Below the pieces are notes generated by a model. The model had not been told where the DNA came from and made no database searches. It saw only the letters and a list, made by a program, of their open reading frames with translations. A program made the position numbers and the translations under genes. A stretch of DNA of 64,000 nt from Streptomyces plumbidurans (GTDB taxonomy: Bacteria; Actinomycetota; Actinomycetes; Streptomycetales; Streptomycetaceae), in contig NZ_JAFJSY010000039.1 in the NCBI RefSeq assembly GCF_019857225.1, positions 58,458-122,457 of the forward strand, read 5' to 3'. This document shows, one piece after another, positions 8,759-17,392 of the stretch. The number at the start of each line of letters is the position of its first letter. The first letter of the stretch is position 1.

Positions 8759-9948
8759 GCGGGCTTCTCCAGGCGCTCGGCGACGGCCTGGCCGACGGCG
8801 CCGACGAGTTCGCCGATGTTCTGCGACTCGGTGCCAATCCCTGCGAGCTTCTGGGTGTTCGGGCCGACGCGCAGGACCCAGGTGAGAGTGGAGTCTTCGT
8901 CGCCGTAGGCCCGCTCGATGTCGGGGATGTACTCGGCCAGGCGCTCGGAGGCCTCACGGACATAGCCGCCCGTCTCGCCGCGCACCGGGTCCTCGAAGGC
9001 GGCGACGAAGCTGACGGGCCGGGTGGTGCGCAGCTTGACGATCACGGCGTCGGGCAGTGTGTGGTGCCCGAAGGTGTTGATCTTGCCGGTGGGCAGGGAG
9101 GCGACGAAGCCGTGGACGAAAGCCTCCACGGCACGGCGAACCGGATCGGTGCGCGGCTCCTCGTCGCGCAGGCCCTGTCCGAGGTTGGCGGCGAGTTGAT
9201 GGACACCGAGGGCGGCATAGCGGTAGAGGGTGGCGGAGTTGAAGTCGACGGTGCCGATCATGCCGGCGCCGGTCTCCGCGTCGGTGTTCTCGTCGTCGAC
9301 GGCCGTGTAGTAGTCGGACTCGTTATCCACACGGTGGACGCTGATGGCGTGAGCGACCTGGACAGCGGCGTCGACGTTGATGTCCGCGTCGTCGGCCACC
9401 ATGCGGCCGAACAGGGCGATGTCGACAGAGTGGAAGGTGTCCGCGATCTGCTTCGCCCGGCCCTTGTTCTCCTTGTCCTTCAGATACGCCGTGATGTCGG
9501 CGGCGCCCTCGACGGCGAGGCGGGCCAGCCCGTCGAGTTGGCGGGCGCTGAGAAACACCAGGTATTTGGACTGGGGTGCTGGTTCCGGCTCGCCGTCCTT
9601 GGCCGCGGCCGCCTTGCGCTTGGGAACCTCGGTCTTCAGCCCCGTGGCCTTCACGGTCTCGTCCGCAATCCGCAGTGCTGCCTCCCCGGTGAGGGAGGGA
9701 TCGAGGCCGGTGATCCGTTCGGCGACCGCCTCCACGATCTTCTTGGTCCGTACGCCGAGCTCGCTCGCATCCAGCAGGTGCTCGTCCTTGAAGTACGTAC
9801 GGGTGGCTCGCTTCCACGCCTGGCTGGAGACGCGGGCGCGCGGCACGCCCCCGTACACCGCGGTCTTCGGCGCGCCGGTGTCGTCGCGGTTGAGGTTGCT
9901 GGGCGGGACGGTCTGCAGGGCGTGTACGTCGAGGAAGATGCGGTTCAC
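8755..9948 (-). CDS. cas7e: Cascade backbone subunit Cas7e (Cse4/CasC)
   Basis: A 397-residue Cas7e. The first residues, NRIFLDVHALQTVPPSNLNR after the initiator, are the standard start of this family, so the GTG at 9948 was chosen even though the frame is open another 500 bases upstream. Six copies normally form the crRNA-binding filament of Cascade. The start overlaps the cse2 stop as GTGA. The segment around residues 120-140 is charged (KRKAAAAKDGEPEP), as expected for a solvent-exposed insertion. Confidence 0.95.
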   Translation of the reverse strand: MNRIFLDVHALQTVPPSNLNRDDTGAPKTAVYGGVPRARVSSQAWKRATRTYFKDEHLLDASELGVRTKKIVEAVAERITGLDPSLTGEAALRIADETVKATGLKTEVPKRKAAAAKDGEPEPAPQSKYLVFLSARQLDGLARLAVEGAADITAYLKDKENKGRAKQIADTFHSVDIALFGRMVADDADINVDAAVQVAHAISVHRVDNESDYYTAVDDENTDAETGAGMIGTVDFNSATLYRYAALGVHQLAANLGQGLRDEEPRTDPVRRAVEAFVHGFVASLPTGKINTFGHHTLPDAVIVKLRTTRPVSFVAAFEDPVRGETGGYVREASERLAEYIPDIERAYGDEDSTLTWVLRVGPNTQKLAGIGTESQNIGELVGAVGQAVAERLEKPA

Positions 9949-10631
9949 GAGGCGTCCTTGTCGATGTCCGTAGCGCTGGTCGTGTCGGAGCTGGCGGAGG
10001 GGGTTGTGCCGCCGATGGGCCTGTCGTGCCAGGAGTGGAACGAACGGCCCCATTCCCTGCGAACGGCGTCCGCCCCGCCGGGCCACTGCCAGACATAGAG
10101 CTGTCCGGCGAGTTGGGCGTGGTCGAGTTCGATGTCCTCGCGGCGCAGCAGGACGACGATGTCGCGCAGCCGCTGGGCAAGAACGGCGAGGTCGGGGGCG
10201 GTGCCCGCCCGGACCAGGCGCTTGTGCACGGGTTCGTCGATCTCGCCTGGCTTCATCATCCGGCGCACCGCGGCTCCCAGGCCGCGGCGGCGGCCTGGCC
10301 GATCGGCCTGATACATGCCAGTGCGGCGGGACTGCTGGTGCAGCGCGTAGAGGGTGAGCGCGACGTGCAGGGCGTCCTCGGCCCGGTTCAGTTCGCTCTC
10401 GCTCAACGGCCGGGCACCGTCCGGCGTTTCGTGCAGGGGGCCGGTGTCGATCAGCGCCCACAAATCGGGCAGCTGCCCTGCCTCCCGGCCGGCGCCGCGA
10501 CGGAGCCGGGCGAGGGCCCCGACGGCATGAGGCTGGTCATCAAGGTAGCCCCGTTGCAGGGCGGTGATGTGGCCGGCGGCAAGCCGGACGACGCGTTCGC
10601 GTGGCGTGGCAGGTGCGGTGACGGTGGTCAT
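9945..10631 (-). CDS. cse2: Cascade small subunit Cse2 (CasB)
   Basis: A 228-residue, mostly alpha-helical, Arg-rich protein with family features such as GALARLRRGAGR and the central AEDALHVALTLYALHQQSR. Cse2 forms a dimer along the Cascade belly and stabilises the R-loop. The C-terminus has a Ser/Thr/Asp-rich tail (TPSASSDTTSATDIDKDAS) that is probably disordered. The start overlaps the cse1 stop by 4 nt (ATGA). Confidence 0.93.
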   Translation of the reverse strand: MTTVTAPATPRERVVRLAAGHITALQRGYLDDQPHAVGALARLRRGAGREAGQLPDLWALIDTGPLHETPDGARPLSESELNRAEDALHVALTLYALHQQSRRTGMYQADRPGRRRGLGAAVRRMMKPGEIDEPVHKRLVRAGTAPDLAVLAQRLRDIVVLLRREDIELDHAQLAGQLYVWQWPGGADAVRREWGRSFHSWHDRPIGGTTPSASSDTTSATDIDKDAS

Positions 10632-12322
10632 GCGGGTGCCTTCACGGTGGTTTCGGGTGCCGGGCTTGCGTCCACGTCCGGCGGCGTGTCGGGGGAATCA
10701 GCGAGCCCCAGGCCCTTGTACAGAGCGGCGCGGAACCACTTGCCGGCGAGCGCGGAGTTGAGCCACTCGGTGCCGTGCTTGAGCTGGACGATTCGGCCCT
10801 GCCAGGCAGCGTCCCCGGCCTCGGCCATCAGTCGGTCGCCGAGCTTGCTGACGATCCCGTACACCTGCTGCTGCCAGTCAATGCGCTTCGCATAGGGGTC
10901 GTCTGTGTCAGCGAGGTGTGCGAGCCAGGTGCGGTACGGGGCCTCTAGGAGACCGTAGGCGAGATCACGTGCGTTCGAGCGCGGCCCTTCGGTCTCGGTA
11001 CCGGCCGCGCGGGCCAGGTTGGTGGCGAGGTCACCGAGCGCATTGACCGCGAGGTCGGCGTCTCCGACAGCCGCGACGGCCTGCTCGGCATAGCGCCGGT
11101 CCTGCTCATGAAGCAGGACAACGGCCATGGCCACGTGGTCGTCAACGATCTCGTCGATCACCGACTGCTGCGTGCCGTAGCGTGCGCCGATGATCCGGGC
11201 CCGGACGAGGAAGCCGCGTTCCAGTTCTCCCTCCGTCACCAGGCGGGCCACCCACTCCAAGATCCCCGGCCGCAGGTGGTCGGCAGGCTCCGGTCCCTGA
11301 GCCGTGACGGCCTTGTTGGCGACCAGGGCGCCGAGCCCACGCCATGCGGAACGCTCAGGAGCGTGCTCGCGAGGCAGATAGACCGGACTCTTGCGGAGTT
11401 TTGCCTCCTGAGGCTTGCTTCGCCGCCAGGCGGTCATCGGCTCTCGGTGCTGACGGTCGCGGGCGGTGAGCGGGTCGCCGTAACCGAGGACGACGCCGTG
11501 CACACCGGTGTCGTCGAAGTGGAGCCGCAGGCGCCGCGTCTGCCAGGTGTACAGGTCGCGTACACCGGTCGGGGCGCGCTCGGCGCCCCCCGGGCCGCAC
11601 GGCTCTCTACGCCACGCCGGTGCGTCCGCTTCGTCGATCTCCAGGTTGGCGGTGTCTGCGGCCACCAGATTCAAAAGCAGCGTCTCCCGCAGGGTGCGGC
11701 CCTCGACCAAGACACCACCGAGGTTCCCGGCCCAACCGACGCCAAGCGGGTAGACCTTGCCTCCCTTGGCGCGCTTGTCGCCCTCCACGCCGGTCTTGAT
11801 GCCGGAGGTGTCGTAGGCGTGCGCGTGCACGACCCAACGGGCTGCCTCGGCGAAGGTGAGCCGCTCGACGGTGGGCATACGGGCAGTGAAGAACGGTTCT
11901 CCGTTAGGAACGTCAGCCACGATCCGGTTGAGGGAGAACACCTCGTCCTTCGCCGTGCGTAAACCTGCGGTCTGGAAGAACGGCGCCTCAGCATCCAGCA
12001 GGTCGAACCGTCCTCGGTGCGCTCCGAGGTACGCGCCGACCGGCGCGAAGCAGGTCTCGTCCGCCCACAACTCTGCCCACTCGTCGGTGTCCTGCGGCCC
12101 CTGCAGTGCGTCATGTGCGACCGCGAGCAGCAGACGGACCAGGGCGAACTCCTGGGTGGGCAGGTCACCGACGATGCGCCGCAGGTAGTGCGCCTGCTCG
12201 AACACCTGGCGCAGCGACAGCTCGTCCTGGCTGCCGTCACTTCTGAGCACGGGGATCCACGTCCGGGCAGTGAGGTCGAACGACAGCACACCGTCGCTGC
12301 TGTTCTGGTCGGTTTCAGGCAC
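10628..12322 (-). CDS. cse1: Cascade large subunit Cse1/Cas8e (CasA)
   Basis: A 564-residue Cse1 (CasA_Cse1 family). Recognisable segments are FDLTARTWIPVLRSDGS at the N-terminus, the region around RTAKDEVFSLNR, and the C-terminal helical bundle. Cse1 recognises the PAM in target DNA and recruits Cas3. It overlaps the end of cas3 by 8 nt, so the nuclease and Cascade genes are transcribed together, unlike E. coli, where casA has its own promoter. No separate promoter is evident inside cas3. Confidence 0.94.
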   Translation of the reverse strand: MPETDQNSSDGVLSFDLTARTWIPVLRSDGSQDELSLRQVFEQAHYLRRIVGDLPTQEFALVRLLLAVAHDALQGPQDTDEWAELWADETCFAPVGAYLGAHRGRFDLLDAEAPFFQTAGLRTAKDEVFSLNRIVADVPNGEPFFTARMPTVERLTFAEAARWVVHAHAYDTSGIKTGVEGDKRAKGGKVYPLGVGWAGNLGGVLVEGRTLRETLLLNLVAADTANLEIDEADAPAWRREPCGPGGAERAPTGVRDLYTWQTRRLRLHFDDTGVHGVVLGYGDPLTARDRQHREPMTAWRRSKPQEAKLRKSPVYLPREHAPERSAWRGLGALVANKAVTAQGPEPADHLRPGILEWVARLVTEGELERGFLVRARIIGARYGTQQSVIDEIVDDHVAMAVVLLHEQDRRYAEQAVAAVGDADLAVNALGDLATNLARAAGTETEGPRSNARDLAYGLLEAPYRTWLAHLADTDDPYAKRIDWQQQVYGIVSKLGDRLMAEAGDAAWQGRIVQLKHGTEWLNSALAGKWFRAALYKGLGLADSPDTPPDVDASPAPETTVKAPA

Positions 12323-15242
12323 GGGTCACCTCAAGGCCGTCACTGGGGCTGTACCGGAGGCAGAAGCCTGCCAGGTGGGTCTGACAATCCTCGTCGAGCG
12401 GCAGGATCAGCTGGCCGGCGAGCCAGTGACTGTCTTTCACCTGCCAGGCGGGGATGTAGAGCTCCTCAAGTTCATCGATCGCCCGGTCCATGACGTCGGC
12501 GTAGCTGAACTGAATCGGCAGCCGCAGTCCGCAGCTCGCCGCGGTACGGGCCGCGAGAGCGGTCGGTACCTGGTCCGTAGGCAGCGGCAACCCGGCGCGG
12601 GAGCGGCCCTTGCGGTCGGGTGCGAGCCACGGCACCGTGGCGAGAGTGCCATCGGCGCGCCGCTGTACGACCACGACCTCCAGGCTCTCGCGGCTGTCGC
12701 GGACTTGGGCCCGTCCTTGGCGGGTGTCGTCCGCGTCGCCGACCCCGGCTGCGACCCAGCCGAACAGTGGCCGGCCCGGGCGGGCGGCGGCATCCAGCCG
12801 GAACGTCGCGGCCCGCTCGGCCTGGTCCGTGCGATGCGCCTCAAAGTGTGCGCGGGCGGTTTCCAACGCCTCCGCCCAACCGGCCGGGCCGTCGGGCTTT
12901 TCGGCGTAAGCGCGCTGCACCAGTGGACTGATATCCGCCGGCAGCCTTACGGGGCGCTCCTGACCGCCGTCGAGGTGCGGCAGCAGGACGGCAGCGGAAC
13001 GCAGCAGCGCGTACGCCCCGTACACGGCGAGCGAGCCGCGCACCGGCGCGGGTACGGGGGCGCTCCAGTCGACGCCGGTGACCAAACAGCGCGCCTGGCG
13101 CAGCCGCTTGGGCCGGTCGGTCTGTTCCTCGCCGCCGCGCAGATGCCGGTGCAGGCGTCCCATGCGCTGCAGCATGAGGTCAACCGGGGCGAGGTCGGTG
13201 ACCAGCAGGTCGAAGTCGACGTCCAGGGACTGCTCGGCGACCTGGCTGGCGACGACAATGTGCGCTGCCTGCGGCCGGTCGGCCTTGCCCGGTCGCCCGA
13301 AGCTTTTCAGGAGGCCTGCGTCCTTGGCGGCACGGTCGACGTCGATGAAACATGAGTGGGCGACGGTGACGTTCGCCTCACCGAACCTCTCCCGCAGCGC
13401 AGCCGCTGCTTCCAGGACACGGCGCACGGTGTTGCGTACGACGAGGGCGCAGCCGCCTTCCGCGAGTCCCTTCTCCAGCCGGTCGGCTAGGACATTCAAG
13501 TCGTCGTCAAGCCGCTCCAGTTCTACGTCCGTGGCGCGGGCCGAGGCCTCAGGGCACCGCATGACCGGCTCGCCCCCGGGCGTGACCGCCGTCAAGAGCG
13601 GATACTCGTCGGCCTGCGCGACAGCGTCGAACGAGGCCGCGGCTTCACCGGTGGCCTTCCCCGCGTACGCCTCCGCCAACTCCCTTCGCCGGCCGGCCGG
13701 CAGCGTCGCGGACAGCACCACCACCGGCACCCGGTAAGCACCCAGCCACGACAGCACCCGGTCGAGATAGACGCTCATGTACGTGTCGTAGGCGTGCGCC
13801 TCGTCGATGACGACGACCTTCCCGGCGATCGCGAGGTGACGCAACGCCAGGTGCCTGCTCTTGAGCCCGGCGAACAACAGCTGATCGACCGTGCCCGCGA
13901 CGAACGACGACAGCATGGCCTTCTTCCGCCCGCGCAGCCAGGCGTGGGCGACGAGTTCGGCGGCAGCAAAACGGTTCCGGCTCGTCGGCCGCGACTCATG
14001 CTCCTGGGGCCCGTCCACGTCGACCGCTGCGATCCGCTGGCCCTTGCCCATCAGATCGGCGAAGTCGTCGTTCAGGGCAGCCTTGGAGTGGGCCAGTTGC
14101 ACCGAGTAGCGGGTCCCCTCGGGAGTCGGCAGACGGTCGAGCCAGTCCAGCAGTCGGGGGAACATCGCGTTGCCGGTGGCCATGGTCGGCAGCGCGAAGA
14201 ACACACCGCCTGCCCCGAACCGCGAGGCAAGGACCTCTACAGCGGCGAGGGCGGCCTCCGTCTTCCCCTCCCCCATCGGCGCCTCGATTACCATCAGCCC
14301 CGGCTCGTCCATGCCTCGGGCCAGTTCCACGGCCGCCTCCTGCACCGGCCGGATCTTCGCCCCCGACGGAAGGTCGAACCGGGAGGCGAACAGCTCCTGC
14401 ACATCCCCGACCAGTTCCGTTGCGTGCCATGGACCCGGCAGGTCCAGTCCACGCCAGGCGGCAGCGATGCGCTCTGGGCCGGTGCGGGGTACATCCTCGG
14501 GAAAGTAGGGGAAGAGGTCGGGATTGCTGGCTATCCAGTCGGAGACGATGACCAGCGCAGAAAGCAGCACCTGGACTGGTTGCGGCAGTTTCACCGCCTG
14601 CCAGGCCGCCAGACACTCCCGTACGCCGAACTCGTCCGCGCACGCGTCGAGCAACTCCTCCTGCACCCGCTTCCACAGCGCCCGGCTCGAACCGTGCGTA
14701 CGCAGCAGATGTGGGTGACCGCCGAGCGCCTGGATCTGGCCGTGCTCAGGCGGCACCCCGTGATGCCCACCCACCGCCACCGTGAACTGCCCGGCCTGCT
14801 TGACCGTCCAGCCGTGCCGCTCCTCCAGCCACTCCCCCAACAGCACCTGCCCGGCCAGCCCGTGCGGCGCGAACCGCCGGTCCGCACCCATCGCCTCCCG
14901 CGAGCGCATATCCAGCCCGTGGCCGCGCATGACCTGCGCCAATTGCTCCACCTGGCAGGCGAACGCGGGCGTCGCCTTCCCGATGTCATGCACACCGGCC
15001 AGCCACACCACCAGCCGGCGCGCATCCACCTCCCCACCAGGAAGCACGCTGGCGATCAGTCTCCGCACGGACAGCGGCAACCACTCGTCCCACAACCGCC
15101 CGGCCACGGCGGCGCTGTCCTCCATGTGGCGCCACAAAGGCAGCCACCTGTCAGAATCCCGCTCGTGCTTGGCCCATACGCTCAACGCCGGTTTGCCCAG
15201 CCGGGCGCGTAAAACCACCGGGGCGCCCCCTTCGCCTGTCAT
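12315..15242 (-). CDS. cas3: CRISPR nuclease-helicase Cas3
   Basis: A 975-residue fusion of an HD nuclease and an SF2 helicase. HD-domain ligands include H39, H85-D86 (GVHDIGK), the H160 region (GGHHG) and D235 (IVSDW). Helicase motifs are Walker A APMGEGKTE (321-329), DEAH (480-483) and SAT (511-513). The C-terminal accessory domain follows. It is recruited to Cascade-bound targets and degrades DNA processively. It is the first gene of the operon. The ATG at 15242 has no Shine-Dalgarno but does have a -10-like box 6 nt upstream, which suggests leaderless translation. Confidence 0.96.
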   Translation of the reverse strand: MTGEGGAPVVLRARLGKPALSVWAKHERDSDRWLPLWRHMEDSAAVAGRLWDEWLPLSVRRLIASVLPGGEVDARRLVVWLAGVHDIGKATPAFACQVEQLAQVMRGHGLDMRSREAMGADRRFAPHGLAGQVLLGEWLEERHGWTVKQAGQFTVAVGGHHGVPPEHGQIQALGGHPHLLRTHGSSRALWKRVQEELLDACADEFGVRECLAAWQAVKLPQPVQVLLSALVIVSDWIASNPDLFPYFPEDVPRTGPERIAAAWRGLDLPGPWHATELVGDVQELFASRFDLPSGAKIRPVQEAAVELARGMDEPGLMVIEAPMGEGKTEAALAAVEVLASRFGAGGVFFALPTMATGNAMFPRLLDWLDRLPTPEGTRYSVQLAHSKAALNDDFADLMGKGQRIAAVDVDGPQEHESRPTSRNRFAAAELVAHAWLRGRKKAMLSSFVAGTVDQLLFAGLKSRHLALRHLAIAGKVVVIDEAHAYDTYMSVYLDRVLSWLGAYRVPVVVLSATLPAGRRRELAEAYAGKATGEAAASFDAVAQADEYPLLTAVTPGGEPVMRCPEASARATDVELERLDDDLNVLADRLEKGLAEGGCALVVRNTVRRVLEAAAALRERFGEANVTVAHSCFIDVDRAAKDAGLLKSFGRPGKADRPQAAHIVVASQVAEQSLDVDFDLLVTDLAPVDLMLQRMGRLHRHLRGGEEQTDRPKRLRQARCLVTGVDWSAPVPAPVRGSLAVYGAYALLRSAAVLLPHLDGGQERPVRLPADISPLVQRAYAEKPDGPAGWAEALETARAHFEAHRTDQAERAATFRLDAAARPGRPLFGWVAAGVGDADDTRQGRAQVRDSRESLEVVVVQRRADGTLATVPWLAPDRKGRSRAGLPLPTDQVPTALAARTAASCGLRLPIQFSYADVMDRAIDELEELYIPAWQVKDSHWLAGQLILPLDEDCQTHLAGFCLRYSPSDGLEVTRA

Positions 15243-15276
15243 GCCAGATACATACAGGATGTAGATGATGCGTGAA
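15243..15276 (-). promoter_or_regulatory. Candidate leaderless promoter of the cas operon
   Basis: On the minus strand TTCACG (plus 15271-15276) is followed after 16 nt by TATGTA (plus 15249-15254), then 6 nt, then the cas3 ATG. The last base of the -10 deviates from TAnnnT. No ribosome-binding sequence lies between the box and the ATG. The whole intergenic space up to array 2 (15243-15473) is shared between this promoter and the array 2 leader. Confidence 0.4.
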
Positions 15277-15329
15277 GCCGATATGGAGAAAACGGAGAGG
15301 GTCTAACGTCAGCAGAGAACGCTGCACAG

Positions 15330-15473
15330 ACGCCAGCACGAGGACGATCCCGCGTGAATCCGCAATCGTCCGCCGCGACGGGAGCCCGAGAGACCGATAA
15401 GGGCGTTTCGCCGGACTCTATGAAACTCATGGAAGCCCCAGCACCTGGGCTATAAACCCGCAGACCACGTAGC
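15330..15473 (+). promoter_or_regulatory. Leader of CRISPR array 2
   Basis: This segment just upstream of the first array 2 repeat is AT-richer than the coding DNA nearby. TGAAACT at 15421-15427 ends 46 nt before the repeat, the same distance as at array 1. The 18 nt ending in that heptamer match the array 1 leader at 14 positions. A small inverted repeat, CCCAG-CAC-CTGGG, lies at 15437-15449, and TATAAA at 15451-15456 could contribute to a promoter. The leader identity is supported by the degenerate repeat at the opposite (right) end. Confidence 0.7.
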
Positions 15474-16173
15474 CTGCTCCCCGCACCCGCGGGGATGGTC
15501 CCGAGCCGCTGAAGCGGGGGAAGAGGCGGTAGTCCTGCTCCCCGCACCCGCGGGGATAGTCCGCCGCAGGACCCCGCAGCCGCACCGGCAGGGCTCTGCT
15601 CCCCGCACCCGCGGGGATGGTCCCTGCGGGCTGAAGTCGAGCGAGCCGGGCACCGACTGCTCCCCGCACCCGCGGGGATGGTCCCATGCGTGGGTTGGTG
15701 GTGACGTTGTCCTCGGACTGCTCCCCGCACCCGCGGGGATGGTCCCTGCTCAGCAGCAGGGTGCCGGACTTGCCCATCCTGCTGCCCGCACCCGCGGGGA
15801 TGGTCCCGGGGTCCGCTTGTAGCCGGCGGTCCGGCCGAACTGCTCCCCGCACCCGCGGGGATGGTCCCTGGCAGACCGCGTACACCGCGTGGGATCTGAA
15901 CTGCTCCCCGCACCCGCGGGGATGGTCCCTGCATAGCCACGGCGCGCCCCTCAGAGGTTGGCTGCTCCCCGCACCCGCGGGGATGGTCCCACGGGGATCG
16001 GCATGGGCCGGTCGTGCGGCTGCTGCTCCCCGCACCCGCGGGGATGGTCCCGCCCGCGACATGGCCACACTCGACACGGACCCCTGCTCCCCGCACCCGC
16101 GGGGATGGTCCCTCGGTTGTCACATCATGCACGTTGGGAGACGACTGCTCCCCGCACCCGCGGGGATGGTCCC

Positions 16174-16266
16174 GATGAGGGCCGGAACGGTCACCGCGAC
16201 GTTCACTGCTCCCCGCACCCGCGGGGATGGTCCCGATGAGGGCCGGAACGGTCACCGCGACGTTCA
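16174..16266 (+). repeat. Two identical adjacent spacers in array 2
   Basis: Spacers at 16174-16205 and 16235-16266 are identical (both start GATGAGGGCCGGAACGGTCA). With the repeat between them, this is a duplication of a single repeat-spacer unit. Confidence 0.95.
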
Positions 16267-16541
16267 CTGCTCCCCGCACCCGCGGGGATGGTCCCCAGCC
16301 GATGAAGGCCTTCACGCCCAGGCTCGTCTGCTCCCCGCACCCGCGGGGATGGTCCCCCCCCCGTCGCGCTGCGCCCCCCTGCAGACGACGCTGCTCCCCG
16401 CACCCGCGGGGATGGTCCCACGAACGCACAGATCACGATCATGCATTCGGCCTGCTCCCCGCACCCGCGGGGATGGTCCCCCGCCGGTCGTGGTGGTGAC
16501 GGCGCGCACGTACTGCTCCCCGCACCCGCGGGGATGGTCCC

Positions 16542-16756
16542 TCTGGCACGGTGTGGGGGGAGTTGACCATCAGCTGCTCCCCGCACCCGCGGGGATGGTC
16601 CCCACAACGAGTACAAAGTCGCCGTCCACGAGGCCTGCTCCCCGCACCCGCGGGGATGGTCCCTCTGGCACGGTGTGGGGGGAGTTGACCATCAGCTGCT
16701 CCCCGCACCCGCGGGGATGGTCCCCACAACGAGTACAAAGTCGCCGTCCACGAGGC
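16542..16756 (+). repeat. Duplicated two-spacer block in array 2
   Basis: The spacers at 16542-16573 and 16603-16634 recur in the same order at 16664-16695 and 16725-16756. A 122-bp block of two repeat-spacer units is therefore present twice in tandem. Order and sequence are conserved, which points to unequal recombination or replication slippage between repeats rather than re-acquisition. Confidence 0.95.
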
Positions 16757-17205
16757 CTGCTCCCCGCACCCGCGGGGATGGTCCCTCCAAGGCTCCGGCG
16801 ACATCCAGTGCTCCGTCCTGCTCCCCGCACCCGCGGGGATGGTCCCCGGCCTGTCATTGACGCCTTCAGGAACGCCGGCTGCTCCCCGCACCCGCGGGGA
16901 TGGTCCCAACGACGTGCCCTACGACCGGCGCAAGTCGTACTGCTCCCCGCACCCGCGGGGATGGTCCCACGGCAGGGGCGTCGACGGCGGCCGCCGTGCG
17001 CTGCTCCCCGCACCCGCGGGAATGGTCCCGAGCTGTACATCTACGGCGCCGGTTCGTCCGGCTGCTCCCCGCACCCGCGGGGATGGTCCCTGCGGCTACT
17101 TGCTGTCGTCCTGCGGCTTGGCCTGCTCCCCGCACCCGCGGGGATGGTCCCTCGGCGCGGGGCGTCGGACAAGGACCGGCTGCTGCTCCCTGCACCTGCG
17201 GGGCC

Positions 17206-17391
17206 CTAGACCCACTCCACCTCCGAGTGGATCGCCGAAGAGCCTCCAGGCGGCGGAAGAGGCGTCCTCGGCGTCTCCTCCGCGGGTGCCTGCCGTCCAG
17301 ACCGCGCCTTGAGCGCCCTCAGGACGGCAGCGGCGTCTCCCTCGCTACCGTCCTCTAGCGCCGCCACGATGCGCCGTAACGCCTCGCTCAC
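17206..17391 (-). CDS. Short hypothetical protein downstream of the radical SAM gene
   Basis: A 61-codon frame starting with GTG one base after the stop of the radical SAM gene (TGA-C-GTG), so translation is probably coupled. The N-terminal half is helical and acidic (MSEALRRIVAALEDGSEGDA) and the C-terminal half is Pro-rich. I do not recognise a family. Its stop codon lies inside the degenerate final repeat of CRISPR array 2, so the array boundary and the gene end coincide. It may be a real small gene or a 5' remnant cut by the CRISPR locus. Confidence 0.55.
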   Translation of the reverse strand: MSEALRRIVAALEDGSEGDAAAVLRALKARSGRQAPAEETPRTPLPPPGGSSAIHSEVEWV

Positions 17392-17392
17392 G

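Larger units (their letters stand above)
15474..17211 (+). CRISPR. CRISPR array 2 (type I-E), 29 repeats and 28 spacers
   Basis: 29-nt repeats start CTGCTCCCCGC and end GATGGTCCC, with hairpin CCCCGC-ACCC-GCGGGG. They differ from array 1 in the first base and in the loop. Spacing is 61 bp with a few exceptions: spacers of 34, 33 and 31 nt occur at 16357-16512 and one of 31 nt at 17152-17182. The second repeat (15535-15563) has two changes and the one at 15779 has one. The last, 17183-17211, is degenerate, so the leader is on the left and transcription is rightward, away from the cas operon. Some spacers are duplicated. Confidence 0.97.

Noticed and set aside
4023..17211. Self-targeting spacers within this window
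   Set aside because: I noticed no spacer matching the remaining sequence by eye, but a proper search was not possible, so nothing is claimed.
15239..17358. Long open frames through CRISPR array 2 on both strands
   Set aside because: These are repeat-driven artefacts as in array 1; the repeat itself is the explanation.
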